Source: Bradyrhizobium japonicum USDA 6 (GTDB lineage Bacteria > Pseudomonadota > Alphaproteobacteria > Rhizobiales > Xanthobacteraceae). Taken from it: a stretch of 64,000 bases of DNA. Location of the stretch: NCBI RefSeq assembly GCF_000284375.1, contig NC_017249.1, forward strand, positions 6,116,001-6,180,000. Direction: 5' to 3'. Below the pieces are notes generated by a model that was not told the origin of the DNA, made no database searches, and saw only the letters and a list, made by a program, of their open reading frames with translations. Positions 55,449-63,070 of the stretch are shown here, piece after piece. Position numbers and translations under genes: made by a program. How positions within the stretch are numbered: position 1 is the stretch's first letter; each line of letters begins with the position of its first letter.

Positions 55449-55922
55449 TCACTCCTGCGCGGCGGCGCGCCGTTCAGTGTCTGCGCTGCCCGGCGCCACC
55501 GGCTTTGCGCGCGGCAGCACCAGCGTCAGCAGGCGCAACAGCTTGATCGCCTGCACCTCATGGGGGTCCACGTCCTCGTCGGCAGCCGCGACGCGCTCCG
55601 ACAGTTCCATCAAATGGGCCGACAGCGGCAGGTCCGAGACCGGACGCAACGTGTCGATCACCACATTGGCAAAGTCGGGCTCCTCGAGTCGTTCCGCCAG
55701 TTCGTCGAATATCGCAAACAGCCGGTCGTCACTGATGTGAGGCGCCAGTCCGCGATCCCTGATGAAGCGGATCACCTCGTCGCGCTCGACCGGCGAAACG
55801 CGCCGGTCTGCGACCGCGACGAGCGCGCCGGCAATGACCAACGCGACCGCGGCCTGCTCGTTCAGCCTGGACGGTTCGGTGATCTCGATCTCGGTCGGAT
55901 TGGAATTGGCGGCGTCGGACAT
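55449..55922 (-). CDS. TerB-family protein
   Basis: The 157-residue, all-helical TerB/DjlA-N-like domain begins AAVALVIAGALVAVADRRVS and contains SPVERDEVIRFIRDRG and AADEDVDPHEVQAIKLLRLL, the acidic-helix motifs typical of TerB. It is presumed cytoplasmic and metal-binding. It heads an operon with a small membrane protein, TerC and a UPF0114 protein. Confidence 0.82.
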   Translation of the reverse strand: MSDAANSNPTEIEITEPSRLNEQAAVALVIAGALVAVADRRVSPVERDEVIRFIRDRGLAPHISDDRLFAIFDELAERLEEPDFANVVIDTLRPVSDLPLSAHLMELSERVAAADEDVDPHEVQAIKLLRLLTLVLPRAKPVAPGSADTERRAAAQE

Positions 55923-56211
55923 CGTAGCTCCCTTACGTTGCGAAATGACCGCGCGGAGCTGCGATGGGGACGATTGGTCGGAGGAAACAGAGAAGGCCCG
56001 ACGATCGGCCGATCCATCGCATTCGCGCGGGACAGGTCATCCGACATCGCGAGGTTTTGCCGACGTGGTCGGCGTCCTCGCCAGAGGGGCCCGGATTCTT
56101 GTTCGCTCCAGACATAAAGATGGGTGGGCCGGAATCAAGGCGAACGGAGTGCGACCAGCCGCCGCATCGGGTTCCGTGTTGCTGAATCTGGTTAAGCAAT
56201 AGTGCACGTCT

Positions 56212-56355
56212 CTCCGTGTCCCGGACGCGCTGCAACGCCCTTCGCGTTGCCGCGCAGAACCGGCACCCAGAAGGCCACGCATTCCGCCGCGATATGGGCC
56301 CCGGCTCAGCAGCGCACCGCAGAAGAGGCGCTGCGCTGCGTCCGGGGCACGAGAG
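56212..56355. repeat. Dispersed repeat, family C
   Basis: A roughly 144-base element starts TCTCCGTGTCCCGGACGCGC and ends GCTGCGTCCGGGGCACGAGA, so the outer ends are inverted repeats (GTGTCCCGGACGC / GCGTCCGGGGCAC). A second internal pair is around CTGCAACGC and GCGCTGC. I recall similar elements as common in Bradyrhizobium intergenic DNA. Only one copy is in this window. Confidence 0.65.
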
Positions 56356-56384
56356 CACCGTTTGGCGCGCAACTTAGTCAACAT

Positions 56385-56465
56385 CGTCATTGCGAGCGCA
56401 GCGAAGCAATCCAGACTGCCACCGCGGAAAGACTCTGGATTGCTTCGCTGCGCTCGCAATGACGG
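56385..56465. repeat. Dispersed palindromic repeat, family A copy 3
   Basis: The most symmetrical copy: CGTCATTGCGAGCGCAGCGA opposite TCGCTGCGCTCGCAATGACG, with inner arms AGCAATCCAGA and TCTGGATTGCT. It lies 11 bases after the NTF2-like gene's stop (minus strand) and could end that transcript. Confidence 0.9.
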
Positions 56466-56476
56466 AGGATGCCGAC

Positions 56477-56857
56477 CTACCCCACCCGCTCCACCAGATG
56501 CGCGCGCGACGGTGCGGGATCGAACTTCTCGCCGAAATATTGCGTCTCGTGCGCCACAAGTCCTTCGCGAAACTCCATGATGCTCACGACATAGGACGGC
56601 ACGCCGTCATAGGTCAGCACGAACTCGCTCACCCAGAGATCGCCGCCGCCGACGATCCGGCGGACCGTGAAGCGCTTCTTGTTGGGCTGCACGAACCGGC
56701 TTTCCTGAATCGTCCTGCGGCCGCGGATGCGCTCGCCGGACTGCGGATAGTCGAGCACGGCGTCCTCGCGGTAGATGTCATGCTCGGCCTCGAAATCATT
56801 CGCGTCCGACGCATCCCAATGGCGCTGAAGGGCCGCCAGTATCGCCTGATCATCCAT
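56477..56857 (-). CDS. SnoaL/NTF2-like protein
   Basis: The 126-residue cone-shaped alpha+beta fold begins LAALQRHWDASDANDFEAEH and YREDAVLDYPQSGERIRGR, the pattern of SnoaL-like/ketosteroid-isomerase-like proteins, and ends GLVAHETQYFGEKFD. Function unknown. The start at 56857 has GGGAG upstream. It is divergent from the MOSC fusion gene across about 175 bases containing a 10-base tandem repeat. Confidence 0.78.
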   Translation of the reverse strand: MDDQAILAALQRHWDASDANDFEAEHDIYREDAVLDYPQSGERIRGRRTIQESRFVQPNKKRFTVRRIVGGGDLWVSEFVLTYDGVPSYVVSIMEFREGLVAHETQYFGEKFDPAPSRAHLVERVG

Positions 56858-56928
56858 CGCGATCTCCCGTCTTGCGGTGTCTGCTCCCCAGATCGAGGCG
56901 CAGACAGCCGGCGACAAGACCGGCTAGC

Positions 56929-56948
56929 AACGTCTAACAACGACTAAC
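56929..56948. promoter_or_regulatory. Tandem 10-base repeat in a divergent promoter region
   Basis: AACGTCTAAC is followed directly by AACGACTAAC, one mismatch in ten. The 10-base period places both copies on one helix face, as expected for a tandemly bound regulator. It lies 72 bases before the NTF2-like gene and 85 before the MOSC fusion. Confidence 0.4.
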
Positions 56949-57032
56949 GGGCCAAAAATCCGACATGGATGCAGATTGGCATTGCAGCGACCTGGAATCC
57001 GCCAGAGCCGCGCCCTCATGCCGGGGAACCCC

Positions 57033-58790
57033 ATGGCCCGTTTGCTCTCCCTCAATGTCGGCCTGCCGCGCGACATCGCGTGGCAAGGCAGGACCGTGCA
57101 TACCGGAATCTGGAAGGCACCCGTCAGTGGTCCGCGCAGGGTGCGCCGGCTCAACATCGACGGCGATGGCCAGGGCGATACCGCCGGTCATGGCGGCGAG
57201 CAGCGCGCCGTCTACGTCTACCAGGAGGACTCCTATCAATACTGGCAGGAGCACCTCGGTCGAGCGAACCTCGTCCACGGTCAATTCGGCGAGAATTTCA
57301 CCGTCGAGGGCCTCGCCGACAGGGACGTCTGCATTGGAGACCGTTACAAAATCGGCTCTGCCCTGTTCGAGGTGACGCAGCCGCGCGTCACCTGCTACCG
57401 GCTCGGCATTCGCATGGAAGAGCCGGACATGGCCGCGCTGCTCGTCAGGCACGGCCGGCCCGGCTTCTATTTTCGGGTGATCGAGGAAGGCGACGTCGAG
57501 GCCGGCGACGAGATCGTCCGGGTCGCTGACGGCCCCGAACGCATGAGCGTGTCCGAGATCAATGCGCTGCTCTATCTGCCGCCCCACCCGCGCGACCGCC
57601 TGGAGCGCGCGCTGAAAATTCCCGCGCTGAGCGGCGGCTGGCGTCATTCCTTCGAGGCGCTGCTCGAGCAGCAGCGCAAGGCCACGACAGCGGGAAACGC
57701 CGGGCTCGGCCCGGCGACGAGCCCGCCTCCGGCCTGGCGCGGCTTCCGGCCGTTTCGCGTGGCGCGCAAAATCGCTGAAAGCGGTAACGTGACGTCGCTG
57801 ATCCTCGAACCCGCGGACGGACATCCCGTCGCCGCCGCCCTGCCCGGGCAGTTCGTCATCGTGCGGCTCGGCGCCTCCGCTGCGCCGGCGATGACGCGCA
57901 GCTATTCGCTGTCGAGCCGCTCCGATGCCGCGCCTTGGCGCATCAGCATCAAAAGGGAAGCCCACGGCGCGGCGAGCCAGTATATCGCCGACGAGGTCAA
58001 GATTGGCGACGCCGTGCAGATCGGCGCGCCGCGCGGAAGTTTCACGCTGCGGCAAGATGCGCGGCCCGTCGTCTTGCTGAGTGCCGGTATCGGCGTGACG
58101 CCGGTGCTTGCGATGCTGCACGCGCTCGCCGCGGAAGCATCGACGCGAGAGGTCTGGTGGCTGCACGGCGCCCGCAACGGTCGCGAACATGCGTTCGCCG
58201 CCGAGGTGCGCGGGCTGCTGGCAGGGCTGGCTCACCATCACAGCCATGTCTGCTACAGCGCGCCCGATCCGGGCGATCGCATCAATGTGGATTTTGACAC
58301 GACCGGACATCTGGACCTCCGGGTGCTTCAAACCCTCGGCGTCCCATCAGACGGCGATTTCTATCTGTGCGGGCCGGCACCGTTCATGACCGATCTCTCG
58401 CGCGGGCTTGCCGCATTCGGCGTCGCACCGGATCGCGTTCACACCGAGATGTTCGGCGCCGGACCATCCCTGACACCCGGCATAGCGGCCTCCCCGCAGA
58501 AGCGGGCGCACTTGCCGGCCGGTGCAACCGGCCCGGGCCCGATGGTCTCGTTCGCCCGCAGCGGCCTCAATGTCTGCTGGGGACCATCATACGCCAGCCT
58601 GCTCGAACTGGCCGAAGCCTGCGACGTTCCCGTGCGCTGGTCGTGCCGCACCGGGGTCTGCCACAACTGCGAGAGCGGGCTCGTGGCCGGATCTGTCAGC
58701 TACGCGCCGGACCCACTCGACGCACCGGCGGACGGCAATGTCCTGATCTGCTGTTCACGGCCCCAGGGCGATGTCGTGATCGATCTGTGA
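57033..58790 (+). CDS. MOSC domain-flavin/NAD reductase-2Fe-2S ferredoxin fusion
   Basis: The fusion has about 585 residues. Residues ~1-210 form a YiiM-like MOSC domain with the conserved Cys in QPRVTCYRLGIRM. Residues ~240-470 form a ferredoxin-reductase module: flavin motif MTRSYSLSS, NAD motif LLSAGIGVTPVLAML and CGPAPFMTDL. The C-terminal plant-type ferredoxin binds 2Fe-2S through SCRTGVCHNC and LICCSRP. MOSC domains handle molybdenum-bound substrates or sulfur, so this may be a self-contained reductase for hydroxylated or sulfur compounds. An in-frame ATG at 57018 is an alternative start. Confidence 0.9.
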   Translation: MARLLSLNVGLPRDIAWQGRTVHTGIWKAPVSGPRRVRRLNIDGDGQGDTAGHGGEQRAVYVYQEDSYQYWQEHLGRANLVHGQFGENFTVEGLADRDVCIGDRYKIGSALFEVTQPRVTCYRLGIRMEEPDMAALLVRHGRPGFYFRVIEEGDVEAGDEIVRVADGPERMSVSEINALLYLPPHPRDRLERALKIPALSGGWRHSFEALLEQQRKATTAGNAGLGPATSPPPAWRGFRPFRVARKIAESGNVTSLILEPADGHPVAAALPGQFVIVRLGASAAPAMTRSYSLSSRSDAAPWRISIKREAHGAASQYIADEVKIGDAVQIGAPRGSFTLRQDARPVVLLSAGIGVTPVLAMLHALAAEASTREVWWLHGARNGREHAFAAEVRGLLAGLAHHHSHVCYSAPDPGDRINVDFDTTGHLDLRVLQTLGVPSDGDFYLCGPAPFMTDLSRGLAAFGVAPDRVHTEMFGAGPSLTPGIAASPQKRAHLPAGATGPGPMVSFARSGLNVCWGPSYASLLELAEACDVPVRWSCRTGVCHNCESGLVAGSVSYAPDPLDAPADGNVLICCSRPQGDVVIDL

Positions 58791-58854
58791 GTGTCGGCAC
58801 CCACGCCGGACATGCGAGAAGACATGCGAGAGTTCGAAGACATGGGAGAGTTCA

Positions 58855-59451
58855 ATGCGACCTGACATGATGCCGGGAGTAACCTTCCCCGATTACGAGC
58901 TCAGCGACCACACCGGCAAGCATCGAAAGCTCTCCGAGCTCCAAGGTGGCGATCCGATGGTGCTCGTTCTCGGCCGCGGCGGCTTCTGCCCGAAGGACCG
59001 CCGCCAGGCCGAAGGCCTGCTGCAACTCCATCGCGAGATGGAGGTCGGCTATTGCCGGCTGGTCACGATCACCACCGACAACATCACCCAGACCAGCGAA
59101 TATCGCAGCGGCGTCGGCGCGCACTGGCCTTTCCTGTCGGATTCCCGGCGGATCGTTCAGAAGGATCTCGACATCGCCGAATACACCGATCCCGTCCACA
59201 ATCCGATGATCCCGCACGTCATCGTGCTGGAGCCCGGCCTGCGCGTTCACAAGATCTATAACGGCTACTGGTTCTTCGGACGCCCGACCGTCGAAGAGCT
59301 GCGCCAGGATCTCCGGGCCGTCAGCATGAATTGCCGTCCGGACTGGGACATCACCGCGCCCGGGCTGAAGGCCCTCTGGGATCAGGGCCGCAAAGAGCAT
59401 TTTTACCCCTACGGCAAGGCTTACGTCGAAACTCTCGGCGAACGGGATTAG
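58855..59451 (+). CDS. Redoxin (AhpC/TSA-like) domain protein
   Basis: The 198-residue thioredoxin-fold protein begins PGVTFPDYELSDHTGKHRKL and has a single peroxidatic-like Cys in VLGRGGFCPKDRRQ; the usual TxxC is replaced by GGFC and no resolving Cys is evident nearby. It resembles peroxiredoxin-like proteins. It is 64 bases after the MOSC fusion; its GGGAGAG ribosome site lies in the second copy of an 18-base tandem duplication. Confidence 0.78.
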   Translation: MRPDMMPGVTFPDYELSDHTGKHRKLSELQGGDPMVLVLGRGGFCPKDRRQAEGLLQLHREMEVGYCRLVTITTDNITQTSEYRSGVGAHWPFLSDSRRIVQKDLDIAEYTDPVHNPMIPHVIVLEPGLRVHKIYNGYWFFGRPTVEELRQDLRAVSMNCRPDWDITAPGLKALWDQGRKEHFYPYGKAYVETLGERD

Positions 59452-59453
59452 AA

Positions 59454-59502
59454 CCACATTCCGGCATCGTCCGTTCGGACGAATGCCGACCCAGGAATGT
59501 GG
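59454..59502 (+). promoter_or_regulatory. Nested inverted repeat between the redoxin and MocR genes
   Basis: The outer arms are CCACATTCC and GGAATGTGG; the inner arms are GGCATCGTCCG and CGGACGAATGCC with one extra A and a TT centre. It starts 3 bases after the redoxin stop and ends at the MocR start, so it could be a redoxin terminator and also fold the MocR ribosome site or be its operator. Confidence 0.55.
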
Positions 59503-60993
59503 ATGATCCAGATGAAGACGATTCCCGGCGATCGCGCCGGCCGCATGGGCGCGCGCCAGATCTACGAAGCCCTGAGGGATCAGATTCTGGCGCGGGTCTA
59601 CGGCATCGACGGCCTGCTGCCGTCGTCGCGGGCGCTTGCCGGGGAGATGGGCGTGGCGCGCTCGACCGTGACGGTCGCCTATGAACAGCTCGCCGCCGAA
59701 GGTTTCATCGAGACACGCCATGGCGCGCGGCCGCGCGTCGCCCGCGCCGTCGTCGAGCGCGGACGCGCGCGCGCCGCATCGCGGCCCTCGGCGCGCAAGC
59801 CGCTTCTGTCCGCCTTCGGCGAGCGGCTGCGGTCGGACCCGCCGCGCTGGACCGAGCCGCCGCGCGGGCTCATCGCCAACTTCCGCTATGGCGAGCTCTC
59901 GCCGTCGGATTTCCCGGTGCTGGCATGGAAGAAGGCCGTGACGGCTGCGATGGCCCGCAAGCCCGAGCGGCTGGCCTATGACGACCCCTGCGGCGCGCTG
60001 CGGCTGCGGACCGCGCTTCAGGGCTATCTGTGGCGATCGCGCAGCGTCCGCTGCGAGGTCGATCAGATCGTTGTCGTGAACGGCTCGCAGCAGGGCCTCG
60101 ACATCTGCGCGCGCCTCCTGCTCGACGCCGGCGACCGTTTCGTGATGGAGGATCCCGGCTACCAGATGGCGCGGCACACGCTCGCCGCGACGGGCGCCGA
60201 GACGGTGCCGATCCCCGTTGACGCGGACGGACTGGAGACAGCGCGGCTCGACGGCATCGAGGCCCGGCTCGCCTATGTGACGCCGTCGCATCAATATCCA
60301 CTCGGCGGCGTCATGCCGATCGGACGCCGGCACCAATTGCTCGCCTGGGCACGCAAGCACGACGCCTACGTGATCGAGGACGATTACGACAGCGAGTATC
60401 GCTACGACACCAGGCCGATCCCGCCGCTGCATGCGCTGGAGGGCAGCGACAACGTGATCTATCTCGGCACCGTCTCCAAGACGCTCTCCCCGACCCTGCG
60501 GATCGGCTACCTGGTCGTGCCCGCCGGGCTGCGATCCCTGTTCGCCGCCGCCAAGCAGATCATGGACCGGCACACGCCGCTGATCGAACAGCACGCGCTC
60601 GCTTCGATGCTCGAAAGCGGCGCCTATGACAGCCACGTCAGGCGCGTGCGCCGGCGCAACGCCGAGCGTCAGCAGGCACTGATCGGTGCGTTGCGCCGCC
60701 GGTTCGGAGATCGTGTCCGGATCGAGGGCACGGCGGCGGGCCTGCACGTGGTGGCGTGGCTAGACGATCTGCCTCGGAAGCGCGAGGATGCAGTGATCCG
60801 GGCGGCGCGCGCGAAAGGCGTCGGCATCTATCCCGTTTCTGCGTTGTTGGTCGGCCCAAGCCGGACGCCAAGCCGGACGCCGAGCCGGACGCGGAAGACC
60901 GTCGGTCTCGTCATGGGCTATTCGGCGCTGGAGATCGCGCAGATCGAGAGAGGCTGCAAGCTTCTCGCGCAGGCCGCCGCCGAACTGGACTGA
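59503..60993 (+). CDS. MocR/PdxR-family transcriptional regulator (GntR HTH plus aminotransferase domain)
   Basis: The protein has about 496 residues. The N-terminal GntR winged helix (residues ~10-75) has LPSSRALAGEMGVARSTVTV; from ~120 it is a fold-type I aminotransferase domain with NGSQQGLDICARLLL, DDYDSEYRYD and the PLP lysine in GTVSKTLSPTLRIGY. MocR proteins use PLP as cofactor-effector. The start at 59503 is chosen for the AGGA six bases earlier; 59497 and 59512 are also ATGs. A 12-base tandem repeat encodes SRTPSRTPSRT near the C-terminus. PaiB follows, a common partner. Confidence 0.88.
   Translation: MIQMKTIPGDRAGRMGARQIYEALRDQILARVYGIDGLLPSSRALAGEMGVARSTVTVAYEQLAAEGFIETRHGARPRVARAVVERGRARAASRPSARKPLLSAFGERLRSDPPRWTEPPRGLIANFRYGELSPSDFPVLAWKKAVTAAMARKPERLAYDDPCGALRLRTALQGYLWRSRSVRCEVDQIVVVNGSQQGLDICARLLLDAGDRFVMEDPGYQMARHTLAATGAETVPIPVDADGLETARLDGIEARLAYVTPSHQYPLGGVMPIGRRHQLLAWARKHDAYVIEDDYDSEYRYDTRPIPPLHALEGSDNVIYLGTVSKTLSPTLRIGYLVVPAGLRSLFAAAKQIMDRHTPLIEQHALASMLESGAYDSHVRRVRRRNAERQQALIGALRRRFGDRVRIEGTAAGLHVVAWLDDLPRKREDAVIRAARAKGVGIYPVSALLVGPSRTPSRTPSRTRKTVGLVMGYSALEIAQIERGCKLLAQAAAELD
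60858..60893 (+). repeat. Three-copy 12-base tandem repeat inside the MocR gene
   Basis: AAGCCGGACGCC occurs twice exactly, then GAGCCGGACGCG. It encodes the in-frame repeat SRTP-SRTP-SRT in a loop of the aminotransferase-like domain. The unit length keeps the frame, so copy number can vary without a frameshift. Confidence 0.85.
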
Positions 60994-61067
60994 CGAAATC
61001 ATGTAAAACTGGTCGTTTCATACAGGCCAGATTCCGGCTATCTCCGCATCAAGAACGGAGACACGCC

Positions 61068-61697
61068 ATGTACATCCCGCCCGCCTTCAAGGACGACGAC
61101 ATCGAGAGCATCCGCGCGACCATCCGCGGCGCCCGGCTCGCCAGCCTCGTGACGGCGACCAGCGAAGGCCCGGTCGCCACGTCCCTGCCGCTCTTCCTCG
61201 ACGAGAGCGAAGGCGAGCACGGCGTGCTCTATGGGCATGTCGCCCGGGCCAACCCGCAATGGAAGCTGCCGCCGATCGGCGATGCGCTCGCCATCTTCAA
61301 CGGCCCCGACGCCTATGTGACGCCATCCTGGTACGCGACCAAGCAGGAGACCGGCAAGGTGGTGCCGACCTGGAATTACGTCGCCGTGCACGTCTACGGC
61401 CCGGTCGAATTCTTCCAGGAGCCGGAGCGCCTGCTCGAGGCCGTGACGCGGCTGACCAAGAAGCACGAAGGCGCGCGCGCCAAGCCGTGGGCGGTCAGTG
61501 ACGCGCCCGCGGACTTCATCGCCGCGCAGTTGCGCGGGATCGTCGGCGTGCGCATCCCCGTGGTGCGGTTCGAAGGCAAGCGCAAGATGAGCCAGAACCG
61601 GCCCGAGGCCGATCGGGTCGGCGTCGCGCAGGGTCTCGCCGCAAGCGAGAACCACGGCGATCGCGAGGTCGCGGCGCTGATCCCGCTGCCAACCTGA
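61068..61697 (+). CDS. PaiB-like FMN-binding protein
   Basis: The 209-residue PaiB/FMN-binding split-barrel protein begins YIPPAFKDDDIESIRATIRG, with PLFLDES, YGHVARANPQWK, NGPDAYVTPSWYATKQ and the C-terminal KRKMSQNRPEADRVGVAQGL. PaiB-type proteins were first named as negative regulators of sporulation and protease genes in Bacillus; family members bind flavin and may be oxidoreductases. The ATG at 61068 has ACGGAG upstream. It lies 74 bases after the MocR gene, whose product may regulate it. A relic of a second copy of this 3' end is at 62981-63070. Confidence 0.9.
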   Translation: MYIPPAFKDDDIESIRATIRGARLASLVTATSEGPVATSLPLFLDESEGEHGVLYGHVARANPQWKLPPIGDALAIFNGPDAYVTPSWYATKQETGKVVPTWNYVAVHVYGPVEFFQEPERLLEAVTRLTKKHEGARAKPWAVSDAPADFIAAQLRGIVGVRIPVVRFEGKRKMSQNRPEADRVGVAQGLAASENHGDREVAALIPLPT

Positions 61698-61698
61698 G

Positions 61699-62184
61699 TC
61701 AGCTTGCGCAGGAATGCGCGACGACGCGCTCGCCCCTCACAACGGCTTCCGCCAGTTTGCGCCCGACGTCACCGAAATCGGACAGGGCAAGATAGCCTTG
61801 CGCGTAGGCTTCCTGCGTCAGGCGTTCGAAGCGCTTGTCGTCTCCGGTCGACCATTGCTTGGCAATGTAGTCTGCCCCGGCTTTCCCGAAAATCTTGGGG
61901 TAGTGTTCCATGTCGTTCTGACGACGATAATAGTAGTAGTCGATATGGGCGACGAATTGCTTCCGTCCCTCTCCCGCGCAACGCGATCCATAAGGGCGCT
62001 CGAACGCCAGAGCGGTCTCGCGGCGCAAGCCTGCGCGACCGTCCACGAAGATCGCTTCGTTGGAGCCATAACCCGGACCATCGACCGGTGCTGCTGGTTG
62101 CGGGGCTGTCTTCTGCGGAGCGAATGCCCAGGCGGCGACCTGCCAGATGACAAGCGCCCAGACGATGAACCAGGCGCGGCTCAT
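61699..62184 (-). CDS. Membrane-anchored or exported hypothetical protein
   Basis: The 161-residue product has an N-terminal hydrophobic segment (WFIVWALVIWQVAAWAFA) acting as signal or anchor, then a soluble domain with the Tyr-rich stretch HIDYYYYRRQNDMEHY. No family recognised. Its start overlaps the stop of the upstream gene in an ATGA junction, so the two are coupled. It converges on paiB with a 1-base gap. Confidence 0.65.
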   Translation of the reverse strand: MSRAWFIVWALVIWQVAAWAFAPQKTAPQPAAPVDGPGYGSNEAIFVDGRAGLRRETALAFERPYGSRCAGEGRKQFVAHIDYYYYRRQNDMEHYPKIFGKAGADYIAKQWSTGDDKRFERLTQEAYAQGYLALSDFGDVGRKLAEAVVRGERVVAHSCAS

Positions 62185-62777
62185 TTGAAGCGCGCCGACG
62201 CCTGCTGCCGTGGCAGGCATACCGGAGACGGATCAAACAACATACCAGGCCCGGTGAACCAGAGAACGACGTCGCGGATATCCTCCGGGAAGTCTTCCTT
62301 GACGATGCCCTTTTGTTTGAACGCCTCGGCCAGCTGCGCCTTGACGCGAACGTCCAGCGGCGTGGAATACGCGGCGTTCGCCCGATCGCGCTTCTCTTCG
62401 CTGCAGAACATGCCCATTCTCGGATTTGGGCAGTCGTAGATCTTCACCCAGCCCCGCGCATAGGCCTCCGTAGCCGCCCTCAGGTTCGTCTTCATGGTGT
62501 CGTCGCACGGCGACATCGCGTAAGCGGTGCTTGCCTGCAGTGCGTCCATCCGCAGTGCGTCTTGCTTCGGGTCCTTGTCGCTTTGCAGGGTGTGCTCCGC
62601 TTCCCAATCCTTCCGCTGCCTGGCCTTTGAATGCTCATCGCCGAACGAGGAACTGAGCGTGGGCCTCAATTCACCGACCAGCGAAACGTGCGACACCGGA
62701 AATCCGCGAATCGCCCAGGAGACGCCCACGAACGTGGAGACGAACGCCATGCAGGTGAAAAGAACAAATCGGCTCAT
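62181..62777 (-). CDS. Exported or membrane-anchored hypothetical protein
   Basis: The 198-residue product has an N-terminal signal/anchor (FVLFTCMAFVSTFVGVSWAI), then a polar domain with Cys in AMSPCDDTMK, YDCPNPRMGMFCSEEKR and PVCLPRQQ. No family recognised. The start at 62777 gives a normal signal; the open frame upstream is not used. It is the first gene of a coupled pair. Confidence 0.65.
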   Translation of the reverse strand: MSRFVLFTCMAFVSTFVGVSWAIRGFPVSHVSLVGELRPTLSSSFGDEHSKARQRKDWEAEHTLQSDKDPKQDALRMDALQASTAYAMSPCDDTMKTNLRAATEAYARGWVKIYDCPNPRMGMFCSEEKRDRANAAYSTPLDVRVKAQLAEAFKQKGIVKEDFPEDIRDVVLWFTGPGMLFDPSPVCLPRQQASARFK

Positions 62778-62980
62778 GATGCGACTCAAAATTCGCGCGC
62801 AACCTAACCGTGTCGGCGTTAAGAGACGTATTAATGCGCAGGTTCCCGCAATGCAGGGTAAATGAACGTCTAAAACACGCCTCAGAATGATCCGGACTTT
62901 GCAGAACACATCGCCGGGAACCAAACGGCGACGGCTTTGGTCTCGGCTGGTATGGCGAGCATCCGGAACCCGGCGTTTTG

Positions 62981-63070
62981 GCTGATCGCGTCAGCGTCGC
63001 GCGCCGGCTTGCGGCAAGCGAGGACCCCCGTGATCGCGAGGCTGCGGCCCTGATTCCGCTCCCGATCTAG
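62981..63070 (+). pseudogene. Relic of a paiB-like 3' end
   Basis: The plus-strand frame reads ADRVSVARRLAASEDPRDRE then AAALIPLPI and a stop, closely matching the end of PaiB at 61697 (ADRVGVAQGLAASENHGDRE then VAALIPLPT). No upstream PaiB sequence is recognisable, so this is a truncated remnant. Its stop overlaps the nhaA stop on the other strand through CTAG. Confidence 0.7.

Larger units (their letters stand above)
55923..56476. other. 554-base repeat-rich intergenic region
   Basis: It contains a family C repeat (56212-56355) and a family A repeat (56385-56465) about 29 bases apart. The first 290 bases carry no gene I can support and should hold the terB promoter. Short open frames here are spurious. 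Confidence 0.7.

Noticed and set aside
54452..55500. yybP-ykoY manganese riboswitch before terC
   Set aside because: The gene starts inside an operon with a 4-base overlap, leaving no leader for a riboswitch.
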